This document shows positions 17,220-25,240 of a stretch of 57,183 nt of DNA, piece after piece. This DNA comes from Bacteroidales bacterium UBA5833 (lineage in GTDB: Bacteria > Bacteroidota > Bacteroidia > Bacteroidales > Lentimicrobiaceae). The translations under genes were made by a program, and so were the position numbers. The stretch lies in contig DJGZ01000075.1 of the NCBI GenBank assembly GCA_002433025.1, positions 1 to 57,183 of the forward strand. The letters are read 5' to 3'. Below the pieces are notes generated by a model that had not been told where the DNA came from, did no database searches, and saw nothing but the letters and a program-made list of their open reading frames with translations. Within the stretch, counting starts at the first letter, position 1. Each line of letters starts with the position of its first letter.

Positions 17220-20200
17220 ATGGCTTTCAGAAAAGACAGCACCATTTCCAGCAATTTTTCCAAGATTACCATCAGCCTGGCTTCACCGGAAATGATACTC
17301 GAACGCTCGAGCGGTGAAGTGCTGAAGCCCGAAACGATCAACTACCGCACCTATAAACCCGAACGTGATGGGTTATTCTGCGAACGGATTTTTGGCCCGG
17401 TGAAGGATTGGGAATGTCATTGCGGGAAATATAAGAGGATACGCTACAAGGGGATCGTTTGTGACCGCTGTGGCGTTGAAGTTACAGAAAAGAAAGTACG
17501 CCGCGAGCGCATGGGCCACATTCAGCTCGTTGTTCCGGTTGCACATATCTGGTTTTTCAGGTCATTACCTAACAAAATAGGTGCACTGCTTAACCTGAAT
17601 ACCAAAAGGCTTGATTCTATCATCTATTACGAACGGTATGTGGTTGTTCAGCCGGGAATTATGGATGGGGTGATGCTCAAGGAAGATGTCAAGGTCGAAA
17701 AGCTTGCCCTGCTTACCGAAGAGCAGTATTTCGAAGTGCTTGATTCACTTCCGAAGGAGAACCAGTATCTTGATGACAGCGACCCCAGCAAATTTGTTGC
17801 TAAAATGGGGGCTGAGGCATTATTTGAACTGCTGAAGAATCTTGACCTTGATTTCGAATCATACGAACTCAGGCACAAGGCAAATAATGAGACTTCGCAG
17901 CAGCGTAAAGCTGAAGCTTTGAAACGCCTCCAGGTATTTGAAGCTTTCCGCGATGCCCAGACACGTATTGAAAATCGTCCTGAATGGATGATTGTGAAGG
18001 TGGTTCCTGTGATTCCGCCGGAACTGCGCCCGTTGGTACCCCTGGATGGCGGACGATTCGCAACCAGCGACCTGAACGACCTCTACCGCAGGGTGATTAT
18101 CCGTAATAACCGGCTTAAGAGGCTTATTGAGATCAAGGCTCCCGATGTGATCATGCGCAATGAAAAGCGTATGCTCCAGGAAGCCGTTGATTCTTTGTTT
18201 GATAATTCACGCAAGGCTAATTCAGTTAAGACCGAATCGAACCGTGCCCTGAAATCGCTCAGCGACAGCCTGAAAGGCAAGCAGGGTCGTTTCCGTCAGA
18301 ACCTGCTCGGTAAACGTGTTGACTACTCCGGCCGTTCGGTGATCGTTGTTGGTCCCGAGCTGAAGCTCAATGAGTGTGGTCTGCCTAAGGATATGGCTTC
18401 TGAGCTATTCAAGCCATTCATTATCAGGAAGATGCTTGAGCGGGGAATTGTAAAGACCGTGAAATCGGCAAAGAAAATTGTTGACCGCAAGGATCCTGTC
18501 GTATGGGATATCCTCGAAAATATCCTGAAGGGGCATCCTGTGATGCTTAACCGTGCTCCTACACTTCACCGTTTGGGTATCCAGGCTTTCCAGCCGAAAC
18601 TGATCGAAGGAAAGGCCATTCAGCTGCATCCCCTGGTATGTACCGCTTTCAACGCCGACTTCGACGGTGACCAGATGGCTGTGCACGTACCCCTTGGAAA
18701 TGCCGCAGTACTGGAAGCCCAGCTGCTGATGCTCGCTTCGCATAATATTCTGAATCCCGCCAACGGTGCGCCTATTACCGTTCCTTCGCAGGACATGGTA
18801 CTTGGGTTGTATTACATGACCAAAGGAAGGAAATCAATTCCCGAGAATCCCGTGAAAGGCGAGGGGATGAGTTTTTATTCTCCTGAAGAAGTGATTATTG
18901 CCTACAACGAGCGCGTGGTTGATCTGCATGCCTACATTAAAGTCAGGATCACTGAAAATACTAAGGGCGTTGCTGTTGAAAAACTGATTGAGACAACCGT
19001 CGGACGCGTCCTGTTCAACCAGGTTGTGCCGGAGGAATACGGATATATCAACCAGTTGCTTACCAAAAAGGCGCTCCGCGACATCATCGGTGATGTACTG
19101 AAGAAAACCGGAACGGCCAAAACAGCCCAGTTTCTTGATGATATCAAGAATCTCGGATATACCATGGCTTTCAAAGGGGGTCTTTCCTTTACGCTGAGCG
19201 ATGTAATCGTACCCGAAGTTAAGGAAGAACTGGTCAGTCAGGCCAATGAGGAGGTGGAAGAAGTTGTGGGTAACTACAACATGGGTTTCATCACCAACAA
19301 TGAGCGATACAACCAGATCATCGATATCTGGACACATACCAATTCAAGGCTTACTTATACTTTGATGGAGAATCTGGCAAAAGACAAGCAGGGTTTCAAC
19401 CCTGTTTATATGATGCTTGATTCAGGTGCCCGCGGATCGAAGGAACAGATCCGTCAGCTTTCAGGGATGAGGGGTCTTATGGCCAAGCCACAGAAATCAG
19501 GTGCTACCGGTGGTGAGATTATCGAAAACCCGATTCTTTCGAACTTTAAGGAAGGCCTTTCGGTTCTTGAGTACTTTATCTCTACCCACGGTGCCCGTAA
19601 GGGTCTTGCCGATACCGCGCTGAAGACTGCTGACGCCGGATATCTTACCCGAAGGCTGGTTGATGTGGCCCAGGATGTGGTAATTACGGAGCCCGACTGC
19701 GGTACCTTGCGCGGACTTACAACCACTGCCCTCAAGAAAAATGAGGAAATCGTGGAGACCCTCTACGACCGGATCCTTGGCCGTGTAACCCTGCACGACA
19801 TTTATCATCCCCAGACCGGCGAACTGATCGTGGAAGCCGGCGAGGAACTTACAGAGGATATCTGCCGCATTATTGAAGATTCGCCGATTGAGGCTGTTGA
19901 AATCCGTTCGGTACTTACCTGTGAATCAAAACAGGGCGTTTGTGCCAAATGCTACGGACGTAACCTGGCTTCAGGTAAGATGGTTCAGAAGGGAGAGGCT
20001 GTAGGTGTGATTGCCGCACAGTCGATCGGGGAGCCGGGAACACAGCTTACCCTGCGTACATTCCATGTCGGGGGTACTGCTTCCAACATCTCTGTTGCTT
20101 CACGCATTGAGGCAAAGTATGATGGTATCCTGGAGATTGATGAGCTCAGATTTGTTGAATACGAAAACGCTGAAGGAAAGAAGTATGATATCGTGATCGG

Positions 20201-21524
20201 TCGTTCCGCTGAAATGCGTATCGTTGACAGGAAAACAGGCATCATTCTTTCATCGGCCCATATCCCTTACGGAGCTAACCTTTATTTCCGCCAGGGTGAC
20301 GATGTAACCAAGGGAAGTCTGGTCAGCGACTGGGATCCGTACAACGCCGTAATTTTATCGGAAGTTTCCGGAAAAGTTGTTTTCGACAATATCGTGGAAG
20401 GCACAACCTATCGGGTGGAATCGGATGAGCAGACAGGTTATCATGATAAAGTTATCATTGAATCCAGGCAGAAAGCCAAGAATCCGAGTATCCGCATTGT
20501 TTCAGGAGATGGATCTGACCTCAGGGTTTATGATATCCCGGTCGGATCGCACATCATCGTGGAAGAAGGTCGTATGATCAAAGCAGGAGAAATCCTTGTC
20601 AAGATTCCGCGTGCCGTTGGAAAATCCGGTGACATCACGGGAGGTCTTCCCAGGGTAACCGAGTTGTTTGAAGCCCGTAATCCTTCTGATCCTGCCGTTG
20701 TTGCTGAAATCGACGGGGTTGTTTCTTTCGGAAAGAAACTTAAACGTGGCAACCGCGAGGTCATCATTACCTCAAAAACAGGTGAAGAGAAGAGTTACCT
20801 GATTCCTACCTCGAAGCAGATACTTGCCCAGGAGAATGACTATGTAAAAGCCGGTACGCCACTTTCGGAAGGCGCCATGACCCCCAGCGATATTCTGGCA
20901 ATCAAAGGGCCCATGAAAGTTCAGGAATACATTGTCAATGAAATCCAGGAGGTTTACCGGCTTCAGGGGGTTAAGATCAACGATAAGCATTACGAAGTGA
21001 TTGTTCGCCAGATGATGCGTAAAGTTGAGGTTGCTGATCCGGGAGATACTAAATTCCTTGAAGGCGAACTTGTTAACAAGATAGATTTTCATGACGAGAA
21101 TGACTGGATATTCGGCAAGAAGGTTGTCATTAATCCGGGCGATTCCACAACATTGAAGCCTGGTCAGATAGTTACAGCACGCAAACTGCGTGATGAAAAC
21201 TCTCTGCTGAAACGGCGTGATAAAAAACTGGTTGAAGCCCGCGATGCACAGCCGGCCACAGCAAAACAGGTGCTTCAGGGGATTACCCGAGCCTCGCTGC
21301 AGACCAAGAGCTTTATTTCAGCGGCTTCATTCCAGGAGACAACCAAAGTACTTACGGTTGCATCCATCAATGCCAAGAGTGATGACCTGCTCGGTCTTAA
21401 GGAAAATGTGATTGTCGGACATCTTATCCCTGCCGGTACCGGACTTCGTGAATACGATGATCTGATCGTCGGATCGAAGGATGAGTATGAGAAACTGATG
21501 GCTTCAAAGGCCGAGGATTTCTGA
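17220..21524 (+). CDS. rpoC: RNA polymerase beta' subunit
   Basis: A 1434-residue protein. The ATG at 17220 ('MAFRKDSTISSNFSKI') is chosen over an upstream start because the family begins here. The N-terminal zinc ribbon ('CHCGKYKRIRYKGIVCDRCGVEV'-type) precedes the catalytic 'NADFDGD' (478-484) that holds the active-site magnesium. The second zinc site ('CGTL', 'CESKQGVCAKCYG') and the trigger-loop/bridge-helix segment ('GEPGTQLTLRTFH') are also intact. Length is usual for Bacteroidota. Confidence 0.98.
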   Translation: MAFRKDSTISSNFSKITISLASPEMILERSSGEVLKPETINYRTYKPERDGLFCERIFGPVKDWECHCGKYKRIRYKGIVCDRCGVEVTEKKVRRERMGHIQLVVPVAHIWFFRSLPNKIGALLNLNTKRLDSIIYYERYVVVQPGIMDGVMLKEDVKVEKLALLTEEQYFEVLDSLPKENQYLDDSDPSKFVAKMGAEALFELLKNLDLDFESYELRHKANNETSQQRKAEALKRLQVFEAFRDAQTRIENRPEWMIVKVVPVIPPELRPLVPLDGGRFATSDLNDLYRRVIIRNNRLKRLIEIKAPDVIMRNEKRMLQEAVDSLFDNSRKANSVKTESNRALKSLSDSLKGKQGRFRQNLLGKRVDYSGRSVIVVGPELKLNECGLPKDMASELFKPFIIRKMLERGIVKTVKSAKKIVDRKDPVVWDILENILKGHPVMLNRAPTLHRLGIQAFQPKLIEGKAIQLHPLVCTAFNADFDGDQMAVHVPLGNAAVLEAQLLMLASHNILNPANGAPITVPSQDMVLGLYYMTKGRKSIPENPVKGEGMSFYSPEEVIIAYNERVVDLHAYIKVRITENTKGVAVEKLIETTVGRVLFNQVVPEEYGYINQLLTKKALRDIIGDVLKKTGTAKTAQFLDDIKNLGYTMAFKGGLSFTLSDVIVPEVKEELVSQANEEVEEVVGNYNMGFITNNERYNQIIDIWTHTNSRLTYTLMENLAKDKQGFNPVYMMLDSGARGSKEQIRQLSGMRGLMAKPQKSGATGGEIIENPILSNFKEGLSVLEYFISTHGARKGLADTALKTADAGYLTRRLVDVAQDVVITEPDCGTLRGLTTTALKKNEEIVETLYDRILGRVTLHDIYHPQTGELIVEAGEELTEDICRIIEDSPIEAVEIRSVLTCESKQGVCAKCYGRNLASGKMVQKGEAVGVIAAQSIGEPGTQLTLRTFHVGGTASNISVASRIEAKYDGILEIDELRFVEYENAEGKKYDIVIGRSAEMRIVDRKTGIILSSAHIPYGANLYFRQGDDVTKGSLVSDWDPYNAVILSEVSGKVVFDNIVEGTTYRVESDEQTGYHDKVIIESRQKAKNPSIRIVSGDGSDLRVYDIPVGSHIIVEEGRMIKAGEILVKIPRAVGKSGDITGGLPRVTELFEARNPSDPAVVAEIDGVVSFGKKLKRGNREVIITSKTGEEKSYLIPTSKQILAQENDYVKAGTPLSEGAMTPSDILAIKGPMKVQEYIVNEIQEVYRLQGVKINDKHYEVIVRQMMRKVEVADPGDTKFLEGELVNKIDFHDENDWIFGKKVVINPGDSTTLKPGQIVTARKLRDENSLLKRRDKKLVEARDAQPATAKQVLQGITRASLQTKSFISAASFQETTKVLTVASINAKSDDLLGLKENVIVGHLIPAGTGLREYDDLIVGSKDEYEKLMASKAEDF

Positions 21525-21543
21525 TTTTAACAATCTGACAAGC

Positions 21544-21578
21544 AGGGCGGCCGGTAATATAGCCTGCCGCCCTTTTTT
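21544..21578 (+). terminator. Rho-independent terminator after rpoC
   Basis: A perfect 8-bp GC-rich stem (agggcggc 21544-21551, gccgccct 21566-21573) is followed by a T6 run. It lies 20 nt after rpoC and should end the ribosomal-RNA polymerase operon. Confidence 0.85.
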
Positions 21579-21609
21579 AATCTGCAATTCATCGTTTAAA
21601 TACATAACC

Positions 21610-21915
21610 ATGAGCGACAATAAACAAAACCAGATCAACATTGAGCTGAGTGACGAAACCGCTGAAGGAATCTATTCTAACCTGGCCATCATTACCCATT
21701 CCAATGCAGAATTTATCATTGATTTTGTGAAAATGATGCCTGGCGTTCCAAAGGCAAAAGTCAAGTCAAGAATTATTCTGACTCCTCAGCATGCGAAACG
21801 GCTGATGGGCGCCTTACGCGAGAATATTGCCAAATATGAAGCCGTTCATGGCAATATCAAAGAAAGCGATGCCACCATGCCCTTCTCACTCGGAGGGCCT
21901 ACCGCACAGGCTTAG
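21610..21915 (+). CDS. DUF3467 domain protein
   Basis: A 101-residue soluble protein matching DUF3467 in memory: 'INIELSDETAEGIYSNLAIITHSNAEFIIDF' then 'KVKSRIILTPQHAKRLM.AL..NI..YE'. The function is unknown. In Bacteroidota it commonly sits directly after rpoC, as here, but a terminator separates the two, so it probably has its own promoter. Confidence 0.88.
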   Translation: MSDNKQNQINIELSDETAEGIYSNLAIITHSNAEFIIDFVKMMPGVPKAKVKSRIILTPQHAKRLMGALRENIAKYEAVHGNIKESDATMPFSLGGPTAQA

Positions 21916-21936
21916 AAGAAGAAATCTGTTTTATAG

Positions 21937-21975
21937 AAAGGGAATAGCCGGACAGGTCCGGGTGCTCCCTTTTTG
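21937..21975 (+). terminator. Probable terminator after the DUF3467 gene
   Basis: Outer arms aaaggga (21937-21943) and tcccttt (21966-21972) plus an inner gccgga/tccgg stem form a two-part hairpin ending in a short T-run, 22 nt after the stop. Confidence 0.65.
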
Positions 21976-22072
21976 CGTTTCCGGAGTTTATACCAGGATC
22001 TGAAAAAGAGATACCGGAAATTCAGCAATCGCACGCAGGCTAACAGCAGGCTATAATATCATTTGCCGTGCT

Positions 22073-22351
22073 TCAGAATTGTGGGTTTTCATAGAAATCC
22101 GGCCCTGAATTCATAAAGCTGAACAATACCGCTCCGAACAGAATGGTCAGTATGACTATGATAACGATAGAAATTAACGCCCATATCAGCGTCGCTTTCG
22201 CCCAGTTTGCTTTGCTGGTGTGGTAACCACTCCCAAAGGCCCAGACGAACAGCATTATAATATTTACCAGGGGAATTGCTGCTATCAGCAGGGTGATCAT
22301 CCAATCGCCGACGGAAATATCCGGGGCAGGGCTGTGCTCATTTGTTTCCAT
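22073..22351 (-). CDS. Small two-helix membrane protein, function unknown
   Basis: A 92-residue protein on the strand opposite its neighbours. Residues about 18-41 and 53-78 are strongly hydrophobic, with the segment 'PLVNIIMLFVWAFGSG' and 'SKANWAKATLIW' between the helices. Similar small proteins beginning with a short acidic stretch and 'VGDWM.TLL..AIPLVNIIMLFVWAF' are, as I recall, widespread in Bacteroidota without an assigned role. I see no motif that suggests activity. It is likely real because the hydrophobic pattern is regular. Confidence 0.7.
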   Translation of the reverse strand: METNEHSPAPDISVGDWMITLLIAAIPLVNIIMLFVWAFGSGYHTSKANWAKATLIWALISIVIIVILTILFGAVLFSFMNSGPDFYENPQF

Positions 22352-22499
22352 ATCTATAGTTTAGTGATTGATTCATTCAAATATACTCAACTTTTACTGA
22401 AAATTTCCTGATTTGAATTTTTGTGTGTTCATGCGACCGGCATTGTTTGTGATAATGCGATAATAAGGTTGTTATATGAGCTTACAGCGTGTTTTAACT

Positions 22500-22507
22500 T
22501 AACTTTG
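22500..22507 (+). promoter_or_regulatory. Candidate -7 box for the UPF0316 gene
   Basis: TAACTTTG fits TAnnTTTG exactly and lies 21 nt before the chosen ATG. No good -33 TTTG is present at the usual spacing. Confidence 0.4.
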
Positions 22508-22528
22508 CAAAGAAATAAACCTGTAATT

Positions 22529-23131
22529 ATGGATTTGTCATTTTTATTCCAGGCCGATTCACCGGTGTTTACATGGGTAGTATTGCCATTGCTGATTTTC
22601 CTTGCGCGCATCGGAGATCAGACAATTGGCACGATGAGATTGATTTTTCTTTCGAAAGGCCATAAGTTGCTGGCTCCCTTCCTTGGTTTTTTTGAAGTAA
22701 TTATATGGCTGATTGCTGTCAGTCAGATCATGAAACATCTGGATAATGTACTCTGTTATATTGCTTATGGAGGAGGTTTTGCCATGGGCAATTATATCGG
22801 GATGGTGATAGAAGAAAAGCTATCGCTCGGGAATGTGCTGATCAGGATTATTCCCCGTAAGGACACCAGCGAGCTGATCAGTTACCTGAGGGATAACAAC
22901 TTTGGTGTGACATCGGTAAAAGCAGAGGGAAGCAAAGGCCAGGTTGACATTGTGTTTACGATTATCAAACGTAAGGACATAGAAAATGTAGTTGGCATCA
23001 TCAATCAGTTTAATCCGAATGCTTTCTATACGATTGAGGATGTTAAAGCCATCAACGAAGGGATATTCAAAAAGTCCCGGAAGAAAACTATTTTTGACAG
23101 CTTGTCGTTCGGAATCAAAAAGAATAAATAA
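22529..23131 (+). CDS. UPF0316-type membrane protein (DUF5698 + DUF2179)
   Basis: A 200-residue protein with three hydrophobic segments in its first 100 residues ('WVVLPLLIFLARIGDQTIGTM', 'FLGFFEVIIWLIAVSQIM', 'YIAYGGGFAMGNYIGM') and a soluble C-terminal DUF2179 domain ('LRDNNFGVTSV.AEGSKGQVDIVFTIIKRKD', about 110-180). The ATG at 22529 is chosen because it starts the family-like N-terminus and directly follows a promoter-like box; the open frame extends further upstream without protein character. The function is unknown; DUF2179 may be a ligand-binding domain. Confidence 0.82.
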   Translation: MDLSFLFQADSPVFTWVVLPLLIFLARIGDQTIGTMRLIFLSKGHKLLAPFLGFFEVIIWLIAVSQIMKHLDNVLCYIAYGGGFAMGNYIGMVIEEKLSLGNVLIRIIPRKDTSELISYLRDNNFGVTSVKAEGSKGQVDIVFTIIKRKDIENVVGIINQFNPNAFYTIEDVKAINEGIFKKSRKKTIFDSLSFGIKKNK

Positions 23132-23183
23132 TTGGTCGGAATGATTCAATGTTTATTCATGTTTAACAATGAAATTAGTTTAA

Positions 23184-23765
23184 ATGCCCAGACCAAAGCG
23201 CAGCCGTAAGGTTTTCAGACCTCCGTTGATTTCAGGTTTCCTGCCTTTTGGGTCTTCCGCAGGTTCCTCAGGTGGAATATCCTTGCTTTATGAAGAATAC
23301 GAGGCAATGCGTCTTGCAGATTATGAGGGCCTGACACAGCAGGAAGCCGCCGGCAGAATGGAGGTGTCGCGTCCGACATTTTCCAGAATTTATGACCTGG
23401 CAAGGCAAAAACTTGCCAAAGCCCTTGTTGAGGGCCTTACCCTGACTATTGAAGGCGGAAGTATTTTATTTGATGAAGACTGGTACAGATGTAACAACTG
23501 TCAAACTGCTTTCAGCCCTTCAGGAAAAACTACTTTTGTTGTTTGCCCGGTTTGCAGAAGCAGTGACCTTTCGGATATCAGGAAGAACGGCAGGGAATCA
23601 GTTCCGGATCTGCTCCCCCGGCCGGCCATTCATCAGACAGGTTTCTGTGTGTGCTCAAGATGCGGGCTGAAGGTTTCCCATCAGGCAGGAATTCCCTGCC
23701 GCAGCCTGGTTTGCCCTGTATGCAGCACACCCATGATTCGTGAGCATCACCCGGTGAGCCCTTAA
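23184..23765 (+). CDS. DUF134 (UPF0251) helix-turn-helix protein with zinc-ribbon tail
   Basis: A 193-residue putative DNA-binding protein. Residues about 1-95 are the DUF134 domain: 'MPRPKRSRKVFRPP', 'LLYEEYEAMRLADYEGLTQ' and 'AAGRMEVSRPTFSRIYDLAR', a sigma-region-4-like HTH. The C-terminal half carries paired CxxC motifs ('CNNCQTAF', 'CPVCRSS', 'CSRCGL', 'CPVCST') that would hold two zinc or iron ions. It may be a metal- or redox-responsive regulator; no target is evident. Confidence 0.85.
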   Translation: MPRPKRSRKVFRPPLISGFLPFGSSAGSSGGISLLYEEYEAMRLADYEGLTQQEAAGRMEVSRPTFSRIYDLARQKLAKALVEGLTLTIEGGSILFDEDWYRCNNCQTAFSPSGKTTFVVCPVCRSSDLSDIRKNGRESVPDLLPRPAIHQTGFCVCSRCGLKVSHQAGIPCRSLVCPVCSTPMIREHHPVSP

Positions 23766-23828
23766 TCTTAAAAACTGATCATCAGGATTTTGGAAATATT
23801 AATTTATTAACATGTAAATCAATGCTAT

Positions 23829-25010
23829 ATGAAAAGGAGTCAACTCGGATTAAATTCACGGATGATACATGGCGGGGAATTTGACAATCCTCTGGGAAGC
23901 GCTACGGTTCCGATCTATCAGACCTCCACGTTTATTTTTGAGAGCGCTGATCACGGAGCTAGGTGCTTTTCGGGCGACGACGATGGTTATATATACACCC
24001 GTATCGGAAATCCGACCATTCATGCGTTGGAAACCCTGGTTGCAGATCTTGAAGGCGGATCGGAAGGTATTGCCACAAGTTCTGGTATGGCTGCCGTCAA
24101 TACTTTGTATATGGCATTGCTGAGTCAGGGAGATCACATGCTCAGTTCCGCAGCAGTCTATGGGCCTTCAAGAGTTGTTATGGAGCAGCACTGGGCCAGG
24201 TTTGGGGTGGAGTCAACATACGTGAATACGGCAAATCCTGATGAAATACTGGCCGCTTTCAAACCCAATACTCGTATGCTGTATGTTGAAACCCCTGCAA
24301 ACCCAACCATGGATATTACCGATCTCCGGTTATGTGCTAAAATAGCCCATGATCGTGGCGCATTGCTGGTGGTTGACAATACCTTTTGCAGTCCATATCT
24401 TCAACGGCCGCTTGAATTGGGCGCTGATGCGGTATTTCATTCCATGACCAAGTTTCTGAATGGTCATGCCGATATTGTTGCGGGAATGATTGTTACCAAA
24501 GACAAGGAACTCGGAAAAAAACTGCGGGGCATGATGGTAAACATGGGTTGTAACATGGATCCGCATCAGGCCTATTTAGTGATCAGGGGAATAAAAACCC
24601 TTGGCATAAGGATTGAACGCTCGCAACAGAATGCCATGAAGATTGCCAGTTTTCTGGAATCGCATCCCAAAGTGGCCTGGGTAAAGTATCCTGGTCTGGA
24701 ATCGCATCCCCAGCATGAACTAGCCAAAACACAGATGCAGGGATTCGGTTCTATGATCAGTTTTGAACTGAAAGGTGGTCTCGAAGCCGGGAAGGTTCTC
24801 ATGAACAATGTGAAGGTGGCTATTCTGGCTGTATCACTTGGAGGTGTGGAAACCCTGATTCAGCATCCGGCCTCTATGACCCACTCAAAAGTGTCGCACG
24901 AAGCCAAGCTTAAAGCCGGAATTACTGATGGGTTGGTTAGGTATTCGGTTGGTATTGAAGATGTTGAAGATCTGATTGATGACCTGAAGGAAGGCCTGGA
25001 AAATATTTGA
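23829..25010 (+). CDS. Cys/Met-metabolism PLP enzyme (methionine gamma-lyase-like)
   Basis: A 393-residue PLP-dependent enzyme of the trans-sulfuration family. Lys208 ('SMTKFLNGHAD') should bind PLP; Tyr56/Arg58 ('YIYTRIGNPT') reach the phosphate of the neighbouring subunit, and Asp183 ('VVDNTFCSPYL') pairs with the pyridine N. The best overall resemblance is to methionine gamma-lyase, which turns methionine into methanethiol, ammonia and 2-oxobutyrate. However, the lyase hallmark Cys after Tyr-Gly (Cys116 in the Pseudomonas enzyme) is Pro113 here ('VYGPSR'). Cystathionine gamma-synthase or O-acetylhomoserine sulfhydrylase activity is therefore also possible. It stands alone, 63 nt after the DUF134 gene. 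Confidence 0.85.
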   Translation: MKRSQLGLNSRMIHGGEFDNPLGSATVPIYQTSTFIFESADHGARCFSGDDDGYIYTRIGNPTIHALETLVADLEGGSEGIATSSGMAAVNTLYMALLSQGDHMLSSAAVYGPSRVVMEQHWARFGVESTYVNTANPDEILAAFKPNTRMLYVETPANPTMDITDLRLCAKIAHDRGALLVVDNTFCSPYLQRPLELGADAVFHSMTKFLNGHADIVAGMIVTKDKELGKKLRGMMVNMGCNMDPHQAYLVIRGIKTLGIRIERSQQNAMKIASFLESHPKVAWVKYPGLESHPQHELAKTQMQGFGSMISFELKGGLEAGKVLMNNVKVAILAVSLGGVETLIQHPASMTHSKVSHEAKLKAGITDGLVRYSVGIEDVEDLIDDLKEGLENI

Positions 25011-25240
25011 AGCGGGAAGTGTAACATTGGCGTTTGATGGACGTTTATAAACCGGTAGTTATTGGTTTGGCAATTATATAACTCCTGAAACACGGCCTGT
25101 CAGAAAAGGTCAGTTATGCATCACTAAGAGCGTATTTAATAATAACCTGATATGCATATGTTTTTAATTCTTCAGTCTGATCCCGGAGTCCGGAACTTTG
25201 TTGACACAGGTTTTAATTTACCCTCCCTTGTTATCTGATC

